DNA from: Bradysia coprophila
Lineage: Eukaryota; Arthropoda; Insecta; Diptera; Sciaridae
Reading direction: 5' to 3'
NCBI RefSeq assembly: GCF_014529535.1
Contig: NW_023503616.1
Location: forward strand, 930,001-994,000
Length of the DNA: 64,000 nt
The notes beneath the pieces were generated by a model. That model did no database searches. It had not been told where the DNA came from and saw nothing but the letters and a program-made list of their open reading frames with translations. Positions 29,350 through 41,706 of the stretch are shown piece after piece. Positions within the stretch are counted from its first letter, which is position 1. Each line of letters begins with the position of its first letter. Position numbers and translations under genes: made by a program.

Positions 29350-32300
29350 TTACTTATTTTTTGATATGCCTTGCCGTCGGAACAGACGACCGAAAAACAT
29401 ACCAAAAATAAAAGTGAACCCAACTGCTGAGATCCCTAACACAATAAAATAACGACGAGCTGGTGATGTAGCTACCTGTGAATAAAGCTGCCCTAAGTCT
29501 TCTGGTGCGTGGGCGATCAACTGTCGAAAGGAAAGATTTTCGATTGCAATAATGGAACTAGAAAAACTTGCTTGTAATTACCGGCGCTGCATTTCGAAAC
29601 ATTTCCATTCGTTTTTCCAATTTCGATTTACAATCCGGTTCCAATGCTTTCGATTCGTCAGCGAGTATCACTTGAAGACATTTGAGTACTGGAAATCAAA
29701 ATTCGGTCAATGAGTCTAAATGAAAATGGAATGCAGCTTCTTAAGCAAACAAAATCGAGTGGATTTCTCCACTTCGTAAAAGGTAAAAAATAAGCGAACT
29801 TCTCGCCGTAACGACGACACTCACATCTTCCATTTCCGCTAGGCACATTCGAACAATACTTCAGTAAATCCACGGTGCACGCCCGTTGTAGAAGAGGATC
29901 AACGTGAATGTCTGCCTTGGCCTCTTGAATCAACGTAGCTACCTCGAACTTACATTCATGACTAATAATTTTATGATTCAAAAAGGCCAACTTCAAACAT
30001 TCCTCAACTTCACCGTACTCTTCAACCTCATCTTTCGGTTTGCACAGAATGGCAATTTCGGCATTGCACACAGATTTCAGCAATGGATTTAGCTTATAAT
30101 TTAAAGCTTGCTCGTGCAACACTTCAGTCATTTGCTCTTCACACTTTTTAGTTAACTTTCCTTCACGGAATTTGGTCTTCAAGCAACCCACCACTTTGCC
30201 ATTCAATTCCTCATTTTGTTTCGCGGACGCTACGATATTTGTGCAATATTCGGCGATGTTTTTTGAGCACGCATTCTGTAGCATCGGATTGAATCGGTAG
30301 TCCATGTTCTGGTCAATCATGCGATTCACGACAACCAATTTGCACACACCGTCGAATAGTGGCTCGTCCTTATGTATTTTAAGACATTCCAATGTTTTAG
30401 AAGTTTCAGTTTCGTGGCAGTATTGTCGTATCATTCCCGCACAGGAATTCAATAATGTGTAATCGGTCGCACTATCTGTGAGCTCTGACTTTCTAATGGC
30501 GAAAATTGCGTGCCGACATGTTGGTCCTAGTTTGTCGTGTTGATTTTGTAAGCATTCTAATACCTGCAGAAAAAGTGACAAATTAAATTGGTGTCGTGGC
30601 AACACACAGTCTGATCGGCCAAAGCAATTTCCCAATATTAATGGTGATTAAGATGCGCTGAGCCTTGATCAGTGGAAATAACATATAGAAGCAATGATAA
30701 TGTCGAAACGAAATGAATGAACAAAACACTTGCATTTTTCTTATTCACCTGACCAGCACCGTTCGGAACATTCAAACAAAATGTTTTTATGTCCTCCTTA
30801 CAAGCACTTTTCAGTTTCGGATCAAAATCAATATTTTCCCGTTGTTGGTATAGCTGAGCGCGCACTTGCTGTCTGCACTCTTTCGGTATTGTATGCCGTT
30901 GGCTTTTCAGCGTATCATTTCGCATTACTTCACTGTAATCGAATTACGAGACAATGTAAGATGTACCGTTTTAGTAAACATAGATTGCTTACCTCAAACA
31001 CTCCACCACATCATACTTCGTGTTACTGTTGGGACAGAATCTCATCACATGAGGTCGACACGCCTCTTTGAATTTGTAGGTGAAATGGTAATTTTTCAGC
31101 GAAGTAATTTGAAAGTGTTCGATTACGGCACGACACTTGATGTTTTGTCGGAAATCCGGATCGTTTTTGTGCGCAATCAAACATTCCATCATTTCGCCTT
31201 CATCTCTTCCACTTTTCAATATCGAATCGCAGTGCCGTTCCATTTCGTTGCGACAATGGGACATTATGATTGGGTTCAATTCAATGTGTGCAGCTTCCTC
31301 TTCGGTATAGGTTATGACAGCGGTCTATTTAGCGAGGGTTGATCGTTAGACACTGTTGAATTCATTAAAGATTATTGCAGCACCACCCACCTTACACCTC
31401 TGAATCAGTTTCTCTAAATTGTCCTGCAGACATTGCATTTCTTCACCTTTTTGCGTTTTATCGAAACAAAAATTGGCTAGATCGTCTATGCACATATCTT
31501 CGACTTCTGGAATTAGATCAACTGAAATGGCACGTTGTCGCATTACACGTTTTATTTCCTGAAAGAAGAAACCACGATCTTAGAACACTGAATAGGCAAT
31601 CACAACTCCTCAGCGTACCTGGAAGCATTCCGGTTTTAGTTGAACGTTTTTATCTGGGTGAAAGGCACTTCTGTATAGACATGGTAAAATTAATGGTCCC
31701 CTATCGGGATCCATTGGAGCATTGTCAGCGTCATCCCATGACGGCTTAGCATGGCAAAGGGAAATGGCATCAGCTTTGCAATTTCTGTGGATTATTCAAT
31801 AAAATCAACAGTTTGCTTAAGAAGATATTTCGTGATCGAAATGTGTCCGACCTGTACAATTGTGGATCCAATTTAAAGTCACGAGCCACAAAATATTGTA
31901 TTTGCATGAGGGCAACCTCGCAATCGGACGTCATGAAATCTGTTCCGATTTTCTCCATTAAGCAAGACATAACTCGAGCATCACCACTGTTAGCATCACG
32001 ACAAGCTATATCAACGACTGGCTTACAAGCACTTCGCAAAACTGGATCAACACGCCAATCTTCTGCCACATCGCTCACCTACAAAGATAATTGGAACCGA
32101 ATGAATACACCAGATTGGTGATCGGGTCAACAAATACCGCTAACCTTTATGACCATTTCCAATGCTCTTTGACACGTTGATGTTATGCGACGATCCTTTT
32201 TCTTCTTCGGTCTTGCGTGTTCCATCAAACAATGAATGGTTTTACCAGCAGCCTCCAAATTGTCGCAAAACTTTGTGATGTCGTCAGCGCAACCCGTTAA

Positions 32301-33898
32301 AATTTCCGGAGAGAGTTGAAAGTCGTCCATCAGCAATTTCCGGTGATCCGTCATTTCGGCCAGACATTCCGGAGAAATTTTTGTATTATTTTTACTTGCT
32401 GCTTCCAAACACAACAGAATTTGTGCTAGTCGAACATCTTTGTCTTCGGAGACACCTCGTCGACATTTGTTGTTCTTAATATCCTCTCTACAAGCTCTGG
32501 CTAGACCCTTGCTTACTTTGTAGTCATGGGCAATTAGTTTATCCCGTCGCAGTAGTTGCTCCTTACACAGAGACGACATTGTTTGATCATTTTTATTTCT
32601 AATCAAACATTTATACACAGCACCCGTTCCTGGCCTGATGTCCGGACAGAATCGCCGTGCATCGTCTGTACACGCTAGGAATAATTTTTTATCGAGCCTC
32701 ACATTATCAGATTGTAGTTCAGACAAACGTAAAATTCCCTTCCTGCATTCCTTCGTTAAATCGTCGATCTTGCTTTGTAAGCAAGCTAACGTCTCACCCT
32801 GGGACAGGGTATTCCGATCGGTGCTCAATCGTCCACAGCCATTCGCTTCAATGTCACTCTCACAATCTCGTACAAATGGTCCGATTAGTCGAAAATCCGA
32901 AAATGCGACCCATTCAAGTTTTTGGATGACGCTCCGACATCCAGCACTTTTAATGTCGTTCTGATGGTCCAGTAAGCAGGCCAACATGTGCCCCGGCTCT
33001 TTCGTTACTTTGCAACTCAATTTAGTTAGATCATTTGCACAGACTTTTTGAGTCAGTCTGGCCACGTTGACGTCTTCTAGAAGCTGTTAAATAACAAGAT
33101 AATTCGTGTTAATTTAGACATTTTATGACAGCCAACATCGATAAGGATTTACTGTTTGAGCAACATTTTCAATTGAAGCAATGTTCCTGATTGAGTGATT
33201 AGGCTCAAACCAGACAACAAAATGTGTTGTGTACGTTAATGAAAACAGAGATAGGGAAGCTTATCAACTTGATCAATAAATTGAGTAACAAAATATTTGG
33301 ATGTTAAGACTTAATTTCTGTCGTACACAATTTTTAATTTTTTACCCAGCCACCTGTTCAAATGTTGTTTGAACAATTCGTTTATAATTTTTCAAGATCA
33401 AGTTTAGGCAACAACGATTTACGTTATAAAGTACTTCTATTTCTATTGACGATCAGGCAATTACCTAAAATTGCTTGTTTTATTAATTTACGACATTCGA
33501 CCATTTGTCATGCCGAAGGAACAATTACCACAAACAATTTTCGAATTTTTTTAGGTAGAAATTACTTAAATCACCACATCGACGAAAACTCTTCAAAATT
33601 GTCAAATCGAATTCGATTTATTTACCTCTGACGTATGAGACCAAATCGAGTGTTGACATTCGTCCGACAGACCCTCAATTTGTGATGTAAGAAACGTTTG
33701 TACACATTCGAGAACTATTAAATCATCTGCGTCGTCCGGTAAACTGCTGCACAAATTCTTTATTTCCCTACAAGCCGGTTCATTGATCAATTTAATGGGG
33801 CCATGAATGACGTTCCGTTTAATTCGGTTATCCACACCATCAGCGGTTATGTTTACAACGAACAATATTAAAAGCAATATTGTCTCAGAGTTTATCAT
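29350..33898 (-). CDS. Glg1: Golgi apparatus protein 1 (GLG1 / ESL-1 / MG-160)
   Basis: Type I Golgi membrane sialoglycoprotein that in vertebrates binds FGFs and E-selectin. About ten exons; the first is 33898-33626 and the second 33083-32145, both in phase 0. The N-terminus has a signal peptide (MINSETILLLILFVVNI). The lumenal part is a long series of Cys-rich GLG1 repeats with the recurring pattern LxxxC..DI..FC..V..G.G...CL, for example ADDITKFCDNL, DDARRFCPDIRPGTGAVYKC and NCKADAISLCHAK. A single membrane segment near the C-terminus (RYFIVLGISAVGFTFIFGMF) is followed by a short basic tail, FGRLFRRQGISKNK. The stop is at 29352-29350. The whole repeat series appears to be present and open; I saw no break. 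Confidence 0.9.
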
Positions 33899-34737
33899 CT
33901 TTCATCACTTGATTACTAACAGTTAATTTTTATAAAATTACACGAAGATCGCGAACCGCATTTTATCGAAAATCTTCCAAAATAGTTCCTTGTTTACGGT
34001 GACACTGTTAGACAAAAAATGCAAGAGATGAAAATGCAAAAGGTTGACTTTTGGAACGTCATCTCATAACCACAGCCACCAAAAAGAAATAGCCGCGACA
34101 GCCAAGATTTTTTGGTAGTTTGAAGTATGAACACATTTTAGCTACACAAGTTGCTTTTCATAGCCCAGCACATGTCCTTTAACTTCTTAAGGCGACAAAC
34201 ATATCACCGCTATGCTTATTGAAACATGTAGTTTGTTTTGATCGAACAATGTTTACTTAATTACTACTTCTCGAATGAATATACATTAGAGTTGAAGTTG
34301 AACTTCATCGGTTTTTCCATTTCCTTGAATTTTGAACAGTTACTGTACAAGTTCGTTAACATTAGTCCTGACCTCGAACTCGAACCTGACAGATCACAGG
34401 TTGATGGCGGTCAACGCACTTCAAGAACAGGCAAGTGAACAGAATTTAAAAAAAGGCCTCTACGACAAATTATAGTGAAAAATCCTCATATAAATTCAGG
34501 TTGTTATTTTGGTATAATATGCCACTGAGAAATTAAATGTAAAAATTGGACCAAATGACGGTTTTGATAAAATCTGTTCCTTTTCCTGGTCTTAGAGTGC
34601 GTTGTGTCTGCGCATTTTTCCAAATATCGAGCGGGAACGTTGAAATTGGAAACATTAGCATCTAAACAACAATCCTTTTTATTTAAAATTTCAGTACACA
34701 AAGGAATTCGGTGATTTCCCCAAAGGAAAGCAGAAAT
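33899..34737. other. Spacer between GLG1 and hexosaminidase
   Basis: Upstream region of GLG1 and 3-prime region of the hexosaminidase. No gene. Near 34414 a 14-bp piece, CAACGCACTTCAAG, matches the end of the fold-back at 437-588. Confidence 0.4.
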
Positions 34738-37300
34738 CTAGTTAATTCTGATTGTAAATAAAAGTGGTACTACTGCAGCCAACATCAACAGTGATATGGT
34801 AATTGAGACGTTACTTCCACTTCCATAACTAACATTGACTCGTGGAAGAACACCATACTTTTCAGTACCATGACAATATCCATTGTAGATCGGTTGAGCA
34901 GGAACACCTCGCCTGTGTGGCAGTTTAAAAATATTATTTTTCCGGATCACAAAATATAATGAAACTTTAACCATAAAAGTCGACATCGGTGTTCGTCTAA
35001 ACGATGTTTAGCGTCGGCGGTAGTGCTTGAATTAGCAGGTGACCATAGTCGTTCTGCCACAGCTCCAATGTATGGAAATAATCGTGGAATGATGTTTGTT
35101 GCATCGACATATTCAGCCCAAAGTGCAGCCTCTCCGCCAAGAACTAGTTGGGCTTCTTCGGCAGTTACTGGTGAGAATAGTAAATATTTTTGAAATTGTC
35201 CACAGTGACTAATCGAAAAATGAACTCACTGTTCGGCAAGATTGGTTCGCACTCATAGTATGCCTTCCAACTTTCGCCGTAATTTATATAATTTAAATAC
35301 CAGCAGGACGATAACAAAACTTGATAGCCACCTTTTAATGCTCTCTGAATACGATTATGAATGATTTTTTTGAGAGTTACGCCGTGAAATAAAATATTTT
35401 TGTTATACCTCCATGTATGGTTCCCACGGATCATCCTCACTACCTCCTTTCCATACTTGAAGAATCACATCTTTTTCAGGCTGAAAATTTGTTCTGTACT
35501 TGAAGTCATCAGTGAAGGGATTGCATAAATCAAACTTACTACTACACCAAATTCAATCGGATCATGCCAGATAATGGGATGTCCGCCAATATTTTTTAAA
35601 TTTTCCAACACTCTTTCAGTGTAATATTGTTGGACCTCCTTCATTTCAGTAAAGTTGTTGTTACGCATAAATTCCGCAATAACTGGAGAAGACTGCCAAC
35701 AAGCGTAATATACCTGGTAAAATCAACCCCGTTAATCCCGAAGCTTGTGTCGCTTAAAATTGCATATTTACTTCATCCATTCCAAGATGAACATATTTAT
35801 CCTTTGACACGCTATCAACGATTTCTTTAAGGAAATCAGTCATGAATGTATAAGTGTTTTCATCCATAGGATTCAAAATTTCATAAGCAGCGTGATTTGG
35901 AAAGTTCGCCGTGCCTGGATTTACACCATCCCCGAAACATGGCGTTATCAGACCTTACGATACAATGAGAAATTAGGCAACTTTTACGAACGTCAATGAT
36001 GGAAATTTACTTGGAAAAGCTTTGCCAAATCCTTGAGTGTGACCTGGTGTATCAAATTCTAATATCACTCTTATGCCTCGATCTCTTGCAAAGTCGATTA
36101 TATGTTTTACATCAGATGGTTGGTACACTAACTCAGGTAGATAGGCTCCCTTGAAAAAATCCAACATTTTGACGTAATTATTCTCAACATATGCGTTCCA
36201 CGATACTCACCTTTTCCGATAGTTCCGGATATTTAACGCTAACGAAAGGAAAACTTTGATCGTCCACAATATGCCAATGTAAAACGTTCAGCTTATTGTA
36301 AGACAGTGACTCAATTACTTGCTCTATTATGGCCACAGGCAAATAATGTCGGGCGGAGTCAATCATCAATCCTCTGTGGGGAAATCTGGGATGGTCTCGT
36401 ATTACTGTTTCATTAGCAAAACGATGATTGGATTCACCATCGGTCCAAATTAATTGAGAAAACGTTTCTAATCCTCTTAAAGCACCCCACACAGTTTTAG
36501 CCGTAATTTTAGCTCTTCCTTCCGTACTTTCCGATGATACGGTTAGATTATCTGGAAAAATTATTTGATTACAATACTAAAAGTTATTACACAACCTACA
36601 TTCGGTGTGTGCTGAGTTACTATGTAATCGCATCAAAGGCACATCATTATCTAAAAAAAAGTCGAGTGCCACTACTACCATCGTAAAGTTAGTACGATCA
36701 GTACGTTGCGTCATTGATTGACAATTTAGGTTTTACAGGAACTTCCTGACACGCTGGCCCTGAAGGCTTTGTATATACCGAATTCATTTAGAATGAAGGG
36801 ATCCCTCAGGTAGACAATAGAGCAAAAAAATATCAATTACAAGCCTCATAATCCATGTCCGTGTCTAATTGTGGGTACTCATCACAAAAATTCTTCGTTG
36901 GCTCATTAGAAATTTCGATTTCAACCGTTGATAGAATTGGCAAATCATTTCCTGGCGTAACGGTTAAATTGCGAAACAAAAACTCCCAAGAATATCGTTG
37001 CATAGCTCGATTGAGAATGGCACAATCATTTACGTTGGCCTTATACGAAAACGAATCCTTTGGCGCAATCGAAACGACATTTTCCGATTTCGCCCAGTAA
37101 TTGGGCAGTGGCCACAGACTGCCTGGAGGCGATGGAGTGCCCTTTGTGAATAGAAATATTTTCGTTCTGCAGTTTTATTGACAAAAATTTAATCCACATA
37201 CTTCTAACGGAAGTCTTGCTGCTAATTGAGATAAGTGTCCTTGTGCCGATGATGACAAAGTCAAAAGGAGTAAAATGGCACTGATTAACTTCAAACACAT
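34738..37300 (-). CDS. Beta-N-acetylhexosaminidase (GH20), membrane-anchored form
   Basis: Removes terminal beta-linked GlcNAc/GalNAc from glycans or chitin oligomers. About ten exons. It has a signal peptide ([20 protein letters not shown]), an N-terminal domain beginning [10 protein letters not shown], and a GH20 barrel with [48 protein letters not shown] and the catalytic pair in HLGMDE (Asp-Glu, with Met where most relatives have Gly). Further motifs are PIIWHD, CWYLNYI and [12 protein letters not shown], then AVAERLWSP. The last exon ends in a serine-rich spacer and a hydrophobic tail ([19 protein letters not shown]). This suggests a GPI or tail membrane anchor rather than a lysosomal soluble enzyme. 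Insect sperm-surface and Golgi/plasma-membrane hexosaminidases are the nearest idea. Catalytic residues seem complete. Confidence 0.9.
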
Positions 37301-37693
37301 TGTTCAGACACGACCGGTTTCTCGAAAAAGAAAATATGAACTGTGAATCCATAGATCTTTTAAAATATGCTCAAGTGCTTGCCCAATCACTAAGATTAGA
37401 TTAAGTGTAAGGCATAATCAATGAACATTAATCATCTACCATAGCGGAACTCTATAACTAAAGACAAAACACAGGGCGAGTGGGCACCATCGCCATCATG
37501 ACGAAAATAAACGACTCGAACTGGTCATACTATGAATTTGGGCAAGTCCCGACGAGCCTTTGGAATTTTTGTATGAAAATTTTTTAAATGAGCTTTTTGT
37601 CCCACGTGGTGCCTTTTCGGGCAACTCTGTGTAGTTAACTTTTATTAAGAATACATGTCACATGAAGTAAAAAAATTAGCATCAAACCCTACG
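37301..37693. other. Upstream region of the hexosaminidase
   Basis: AT-rich, no gene or clear promoter motif seen. Ends at the 8-bp target duplication of the adjoining element. Confidence 0.4.
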
Positions 37694-37864
37694 CAGGGCT
37701 TACTTTAGAGAATTTTAATTCTGAAAATTCCGAAAATTCTGAAAAAATTCCGAAAAAGTTCCGAAAAATTCTGAAATAATTTTTCGGAATTTTTCAGAAC
37801 TTTTTCGGAATTTTTTCAGAATTTTCGGAATTTTCAGAATTAAAATTCTCTAAAGTAAGCCCTG
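37694..37864. mobile_element. Palindromic hAT-type MITE, 171 bp
   Basis: The element begins CAGGGCTTACTTTAGAGAAT and ends with its exact complement. The whole element is close to a perfect palindrome made of TTCCGAA/TTCTGAA blocks. It is flanked by the 8-bp duplication ACCCTACG at 37686-37693 and 37865-37872. Same family logic as the 828-bp element at 28.1 kb. The identical duplications and near-perfect palindrome suggest a recent insertion. Confidence 0.88.
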
Positions 37865-38314
37865 ACCCTACGTGATACTATAAACAAAAGAAGTAACAGA
37901 TTTAGCGAGACATCGTGACACGCCTGTCAATTTGAAAAGGTCGTAAATGTTGTGGGAAAGTGGTACAGTTTCCAGTAGACAGAATTTCAAGCTAAACCAG
38001 CCGCACATCCTTTGTTTTCTTGTGAAAAGCTTGCGTCGTGCCTCTTCAGATGATTAAAATGTTGATTCTCATAATGTTGTCGATTAATCGTTCCTCGGCA
38101 CATTAAACATTTGTTTGGCACTCGATTAGAAAATTGAAATTTGTTGGAGAAATTTTGACTTTTTAAGAAATTGGAACTATCAACTGTAACCTCATCGTTC
38201 GTTGATATAGTGAATTACTGACTTCCGGTAATATTTCCCGTGAGCAAATTCTTTCAAAAATTCATTAATTTTCCGTAAGTTTTTACTTCTAATCAATAGA
38301 AACTAATTGTACAA
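37865..38314. other. Spacer between the MITE and the PTCD2 gene end
   Basis: Non-coding; nothing beyond ordinary AT-rich sequence. Confidence 0.4.
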
Positions 38315-39972
38315 TCAATCCATATCTGTTAAACCAGTTCTGGCACCTCTTCCACCGTATTCAGCCCTCTGAAATCTATAAATCTGACTTCTGTTATCCC
38401 GTCTATTGTCCCGGTTATTGTTGTTATAGCTTGCAGCCAAAGAATTCTTATCCCAACTGTTTTCAGTCGACTTTGTTTCGATTTCAGCTGTTATGATATC
38501 TTCTAATGTCTGCAAATACAATCATTACGGTATACAAATATCATCCGGAAACACTTTCGAAATTATGGCTTACCTTGTCGTCTACTTGACCATTTTCGAT
38601 TAGATATTTTTCAAGTCTATCAAAGTTCTGGATCAATTCATTGTCAGCAGTTTTGTTGACAGCTTCTTTCACAGTATTAATCTGTTAAAAGTAGAAATTT
38701 TGTTCAGATCACTCGATCGCAGTTTGCACTTGAATCAACAAAACCAACCGCATCTTTTGTAAACGAATGTCTGTTCGGTGTATCCTGAAGTTGCAACACT
38801 CCCCTTAAAATTGCCACCGCATCGTCCGCTCGACCAAGATTTGAAAATGCTTCTGCTTTAATGTTTCGTACCGTAACATAGTTTTGTTGGCGAACCGTTC
38901 CGATAATTTCCAACGCAACATGGGGAGCGTTTTGTTTTAAGGCCAACGCAGCGGCAAATGTAATAGCTCGTCGTATTGGGATGTGGCCAATGTTGCTCAA
39001 TTCCATGAATAGGTTCGAAGCGTATTTGAATGATTCGGGAGTGTTCTACGTGGACGTAATCATCGTTTTATTCGAGATACTCCCTCAATAAACGGTTAAT
39101 GAATGATATACCTCTTTGTAACAAGCTGCAAAGACCAACGTCACAACGTATCTTGGATTCGTTCCGCCTTGGATTTGTTTTGATCGTATAGCTTCATAGA
39201 CGTCAATAACGTCCTGATAACGGCCGTGTTCATACAACATGTCGCAAAGAATTTGATAGGTGACCAGCTGATCGAAGAAACCATCGAGTTCCGGATCTTT
39301 GAACCACTACAATTGGAAATATTAGTGCGATACATCAAAATGGGTACGTTGGACTAAGAGAAATAGATGTAACTCGATTGATCATACCTTTAATGCTACG
39401 TCAGGTTTATTGATGTGATGTAAGCATCTCATAATAACTGGTCCAAAGATGAAATTACCAAACCGAGTCTCTTTGTTTTGCTGGTGAAACCTTTATAGGC
39501 GAAATGAAATAATTTTTACCATCGACGCTTATGCGATATGTAGCCAACCAATCGGGCTCGGTCATTTCAAGGAAAGTATCAAGGATAATGATGCGTGCAA
39601 CAGATAAACATGACTTACTTTCGCACCATTCCTTCTAGTAACTGTACGTCCTCTTCATTGGGACCAGTCAAATGACACATATTCTTAAGGTCCTCAGTAA
39701 AAATCATTGATGTTCCATCATTGGCCACAAACTCTTTCATTTTCTCGCGAAATGAGTCACCATCTCTCACAAAGAATTGTTTCACTTTTTCCCTTTTTTC
39801 AATGTAACTATTGAGTCCAAGCGAATTTAAAGTGTACAATGTTCGGCTGGAATTCTTCAGGTCTATAAAAATACAAAAAAAAACTTAAATGAGGTTATGT
39901 GTTGAAAAATCATGAAAAATTACAATTGGTCAGATTAGATCCATTGCAGAAAACTCGGGATAGACGAAACAT
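38315..39972 (-). CDS. Pentatricopeptide repeat protein 2, mitochondrial (PTCD2-like)
   Basis: Predicted mitochondrial RNA-binding PPR protein; PTCD2 in mammals is needed for cytochrome b transcript maturation and complex III. The first exon (39972-39924) encodes MFRLSRVFCNGSNLTN, a basic amphipathic mitochondrial targeting start, and joins in phase 1 to 39862 (YLKNSSRTLYTLNSLG). Family features are YIEKREKVKQFFVRDGDSF, EEDVQLLEGMVRK, GPVIMRCLHHINKPDVALKW, DGFFDQLVTYQILCDMLYEH, the helical pairs AACYKENTPESFKYASNLF and RRAITFAAALALKQN, then a charged C-terminus. The tail is Asn/Arg/Gly-rich (YNNNNRDNRRDNRS), which I do not expect in PTCD2 and which may add RNA binding. The stop is at 38317-38315. 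Divergent from myosin V across repeat-rich spacer. Confidence 0.8.
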
Positions 39973-40235
39973 AGTCAGATTGTTATGTATACACTTGTTT
40001 GTAGGTAAATTATTAATTACTTATTTCGCAAAATTCATTGAATTAATAAGACAACCGACAAAGCACCGTGCAGAGTACACTTTCTCATTGGCGGTTATGA
40101 CATATGACATGACATGATTTTCACCAAAAACTGAAATGTTGCGTATGGCAGTATAGGGGAGAGAGAGGGTGTAGGAGAATGATGAACACGTTGAAGTTAA
40201 TTGCGGCTTGTCAACTTTCGGCACCCTGGACTTTA

Positions 40236-40395
40236 CTTAAATCGTCGAGGAATGCCTCCAAATAAATTTCTAAAAATCCAAAACGGAATTCTAGATTTTT
40301 AGAAATTTATTAAAGTAGGAATCTCGCGCCACGCGAAATTCCTACTTTATTAGTGTAATTTCGCGCCCGTAAGTAATTTCTTGCTGGTAGGAATC
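40236..40395. repeat. Diverged fold-back copies
   Basis: GTCGAGGAATGCCTCCAAAT and AATTTCTAAAAATC repeat the arm of the fold-back at 42838-42982; the second arm is truncated after AGAAATTTATTA. It runs directly into another inverted pair, AAAGTAGGAATCTCGCG / CGCGAAATTCCTACTTT (40314-40349). Confidence 0.6.
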
Positions 40396-40403
40396 TCGCA
40401 ACG

Positions 40404-40680
40404 TCTCAGTTGCGATGCAGGCATCCTAACATTTTGTAAAAGGAAAATCCACTTTTTCTGAGTAAGGATACCGGTATCCTTGATGCAAAATATGTGTATC
40501 TCAGTTGGGATACCGGTATCCTAACGTTTTGTAAAAGGAAAATCCACACTTTCTATGTCGGGATACCGGTATCCTTGATACAAAATACGTGTATCTCAGT
40601 TGGGATACCGGTATCCTAACGTTTTGTAAAAGGAAAATCCACACTTTCTATGTCGGGATACCGGTATCCCTGATACAAAG
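40404..40680. repeat. 95-bp tandem repeat carrying a 14-bp palindrome
   Basis: About three units. The perfect palindrome GGATACCGGTATCC occurs at 40466-40479, 40508-40521, 40561-40574, 40603-40616 and 40656-40669, so spacing alternates 42 and 53 bp. A sixth, diverged copy (GCGATGCAGGCATCC) starts near 40411. The last two units are almost identical. The repeat lies in the spacer between the divergent PTCD2 and myosin V genes. Confidence 0.85.
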
Positions 40681-40967
40681 CTCTAGGGTGTTAGAATAAA
40701 ATTCGCATCTCCAAAATTTATGTGTCTGATACTCAACTGAATCTACCGCCAATTTATCTCCAGGTACCCGTAAAAATTATCTAAATCAAGTTAGCCATTG
40801 AAAAATGTATGGGCGCGAAATTCCAATATAATATGTGTAATCTCGCGCGGCGCGAAATTACTCGTTACCGAATGAAGACGAACTATGAAAAAAATGTAAA
40901 GCCTCTACAGGCTAACCCACTCGTCCCATACGAAACACAATGAAGAAGCACTACAGTCAATGAAAGA

Positions 40968-41125
40968 TAAACCAGGTATGGTCTGTTTATACAAACAGGA
41001 GGACATAGCAATTTCATAAAAGCAAACTCACCTCTTATGAGAGGTGAGTTTGTTTATATGAAATCGCTATGTCCTCCGCTACATACAAAGTTTGACATTC
41101 GACCCATTCGACCATACCTTGTGTT
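40968..41125. repeat. Fold-back element
   Basis: GGAGGACATAGCAATTTCAT with AGCAAACTCACCTCT on the left is mirrored by AGAGGTGAGTTTG and ATGAAATCGCTATGTCCTCC on the right. Outer ends CCAGGTATGGTC and GACCATACCTTG also pair. About 55-bp arms in total, hinge near 41040. Confidence 0.7.
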
Positions 41126-41706
41126 GACGTTCATTGTTTAAAAGGTGTGTTCCTGCGTATGTAATAAAATGGCGATCTGCGTCACCCCCCCCCCCAAAGT
41201 ATACAGCGCTGCGTTTTCTCTCCTACTTTTGAAAAATAATAGAAAAAAAGCGTCGTTTAGCTAAACGGAGGCAAAACGGAGTACTTTTATTGTAAGTGGA
41301 AATCAAGCCTTATCACCTCAAGGTTCTGAAAGAACATTCTTTCAGAGCCTTGATAGACCTATATATCTACCTTGGATCAACCTACCACCTTTGACTGCGC
41401 TTAAACGTTGCCAAGCAAGATGAAGTAAATTAAACGAACCACACTCCCCTATTATGTGCTATTCACCGTATTCACCACAAAACAAAAAGTTGCTGTCAAA
41501 CAGAAATTGTATAGATATATCGACGCATGTGTCAAAAAAAGATTTTGTTTTTGGCACGTTTATCGTTGGTACATTTTTCTCCTACGTAAAATTTGTTGTT
41601 AACAGAAAGTAAAAGATAATTTGGCTAGGGACTCGGAAAATTAATTAATTTAAGTAAAAATTGGTAATTTAACTTTTGGAAGCAACAATTTTCCCAAGGG
41701 GATATA
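41126..41706. other. 5-prime region of myosin V
   Basis: Holds a poly-C run (13 C at 41189), a diverged single arm of the 17.2-kb fold-back family (41263-41312) and the presumed myosin V promoter and leader. No TATA box stands out. Confidence 0.4.

Noticed and set aside
40404-40680. CRISPR-like array
   Set aside because: Spacers between the palindromes are themselves repeated, the genome is eukaryotic and there are no cas genes.
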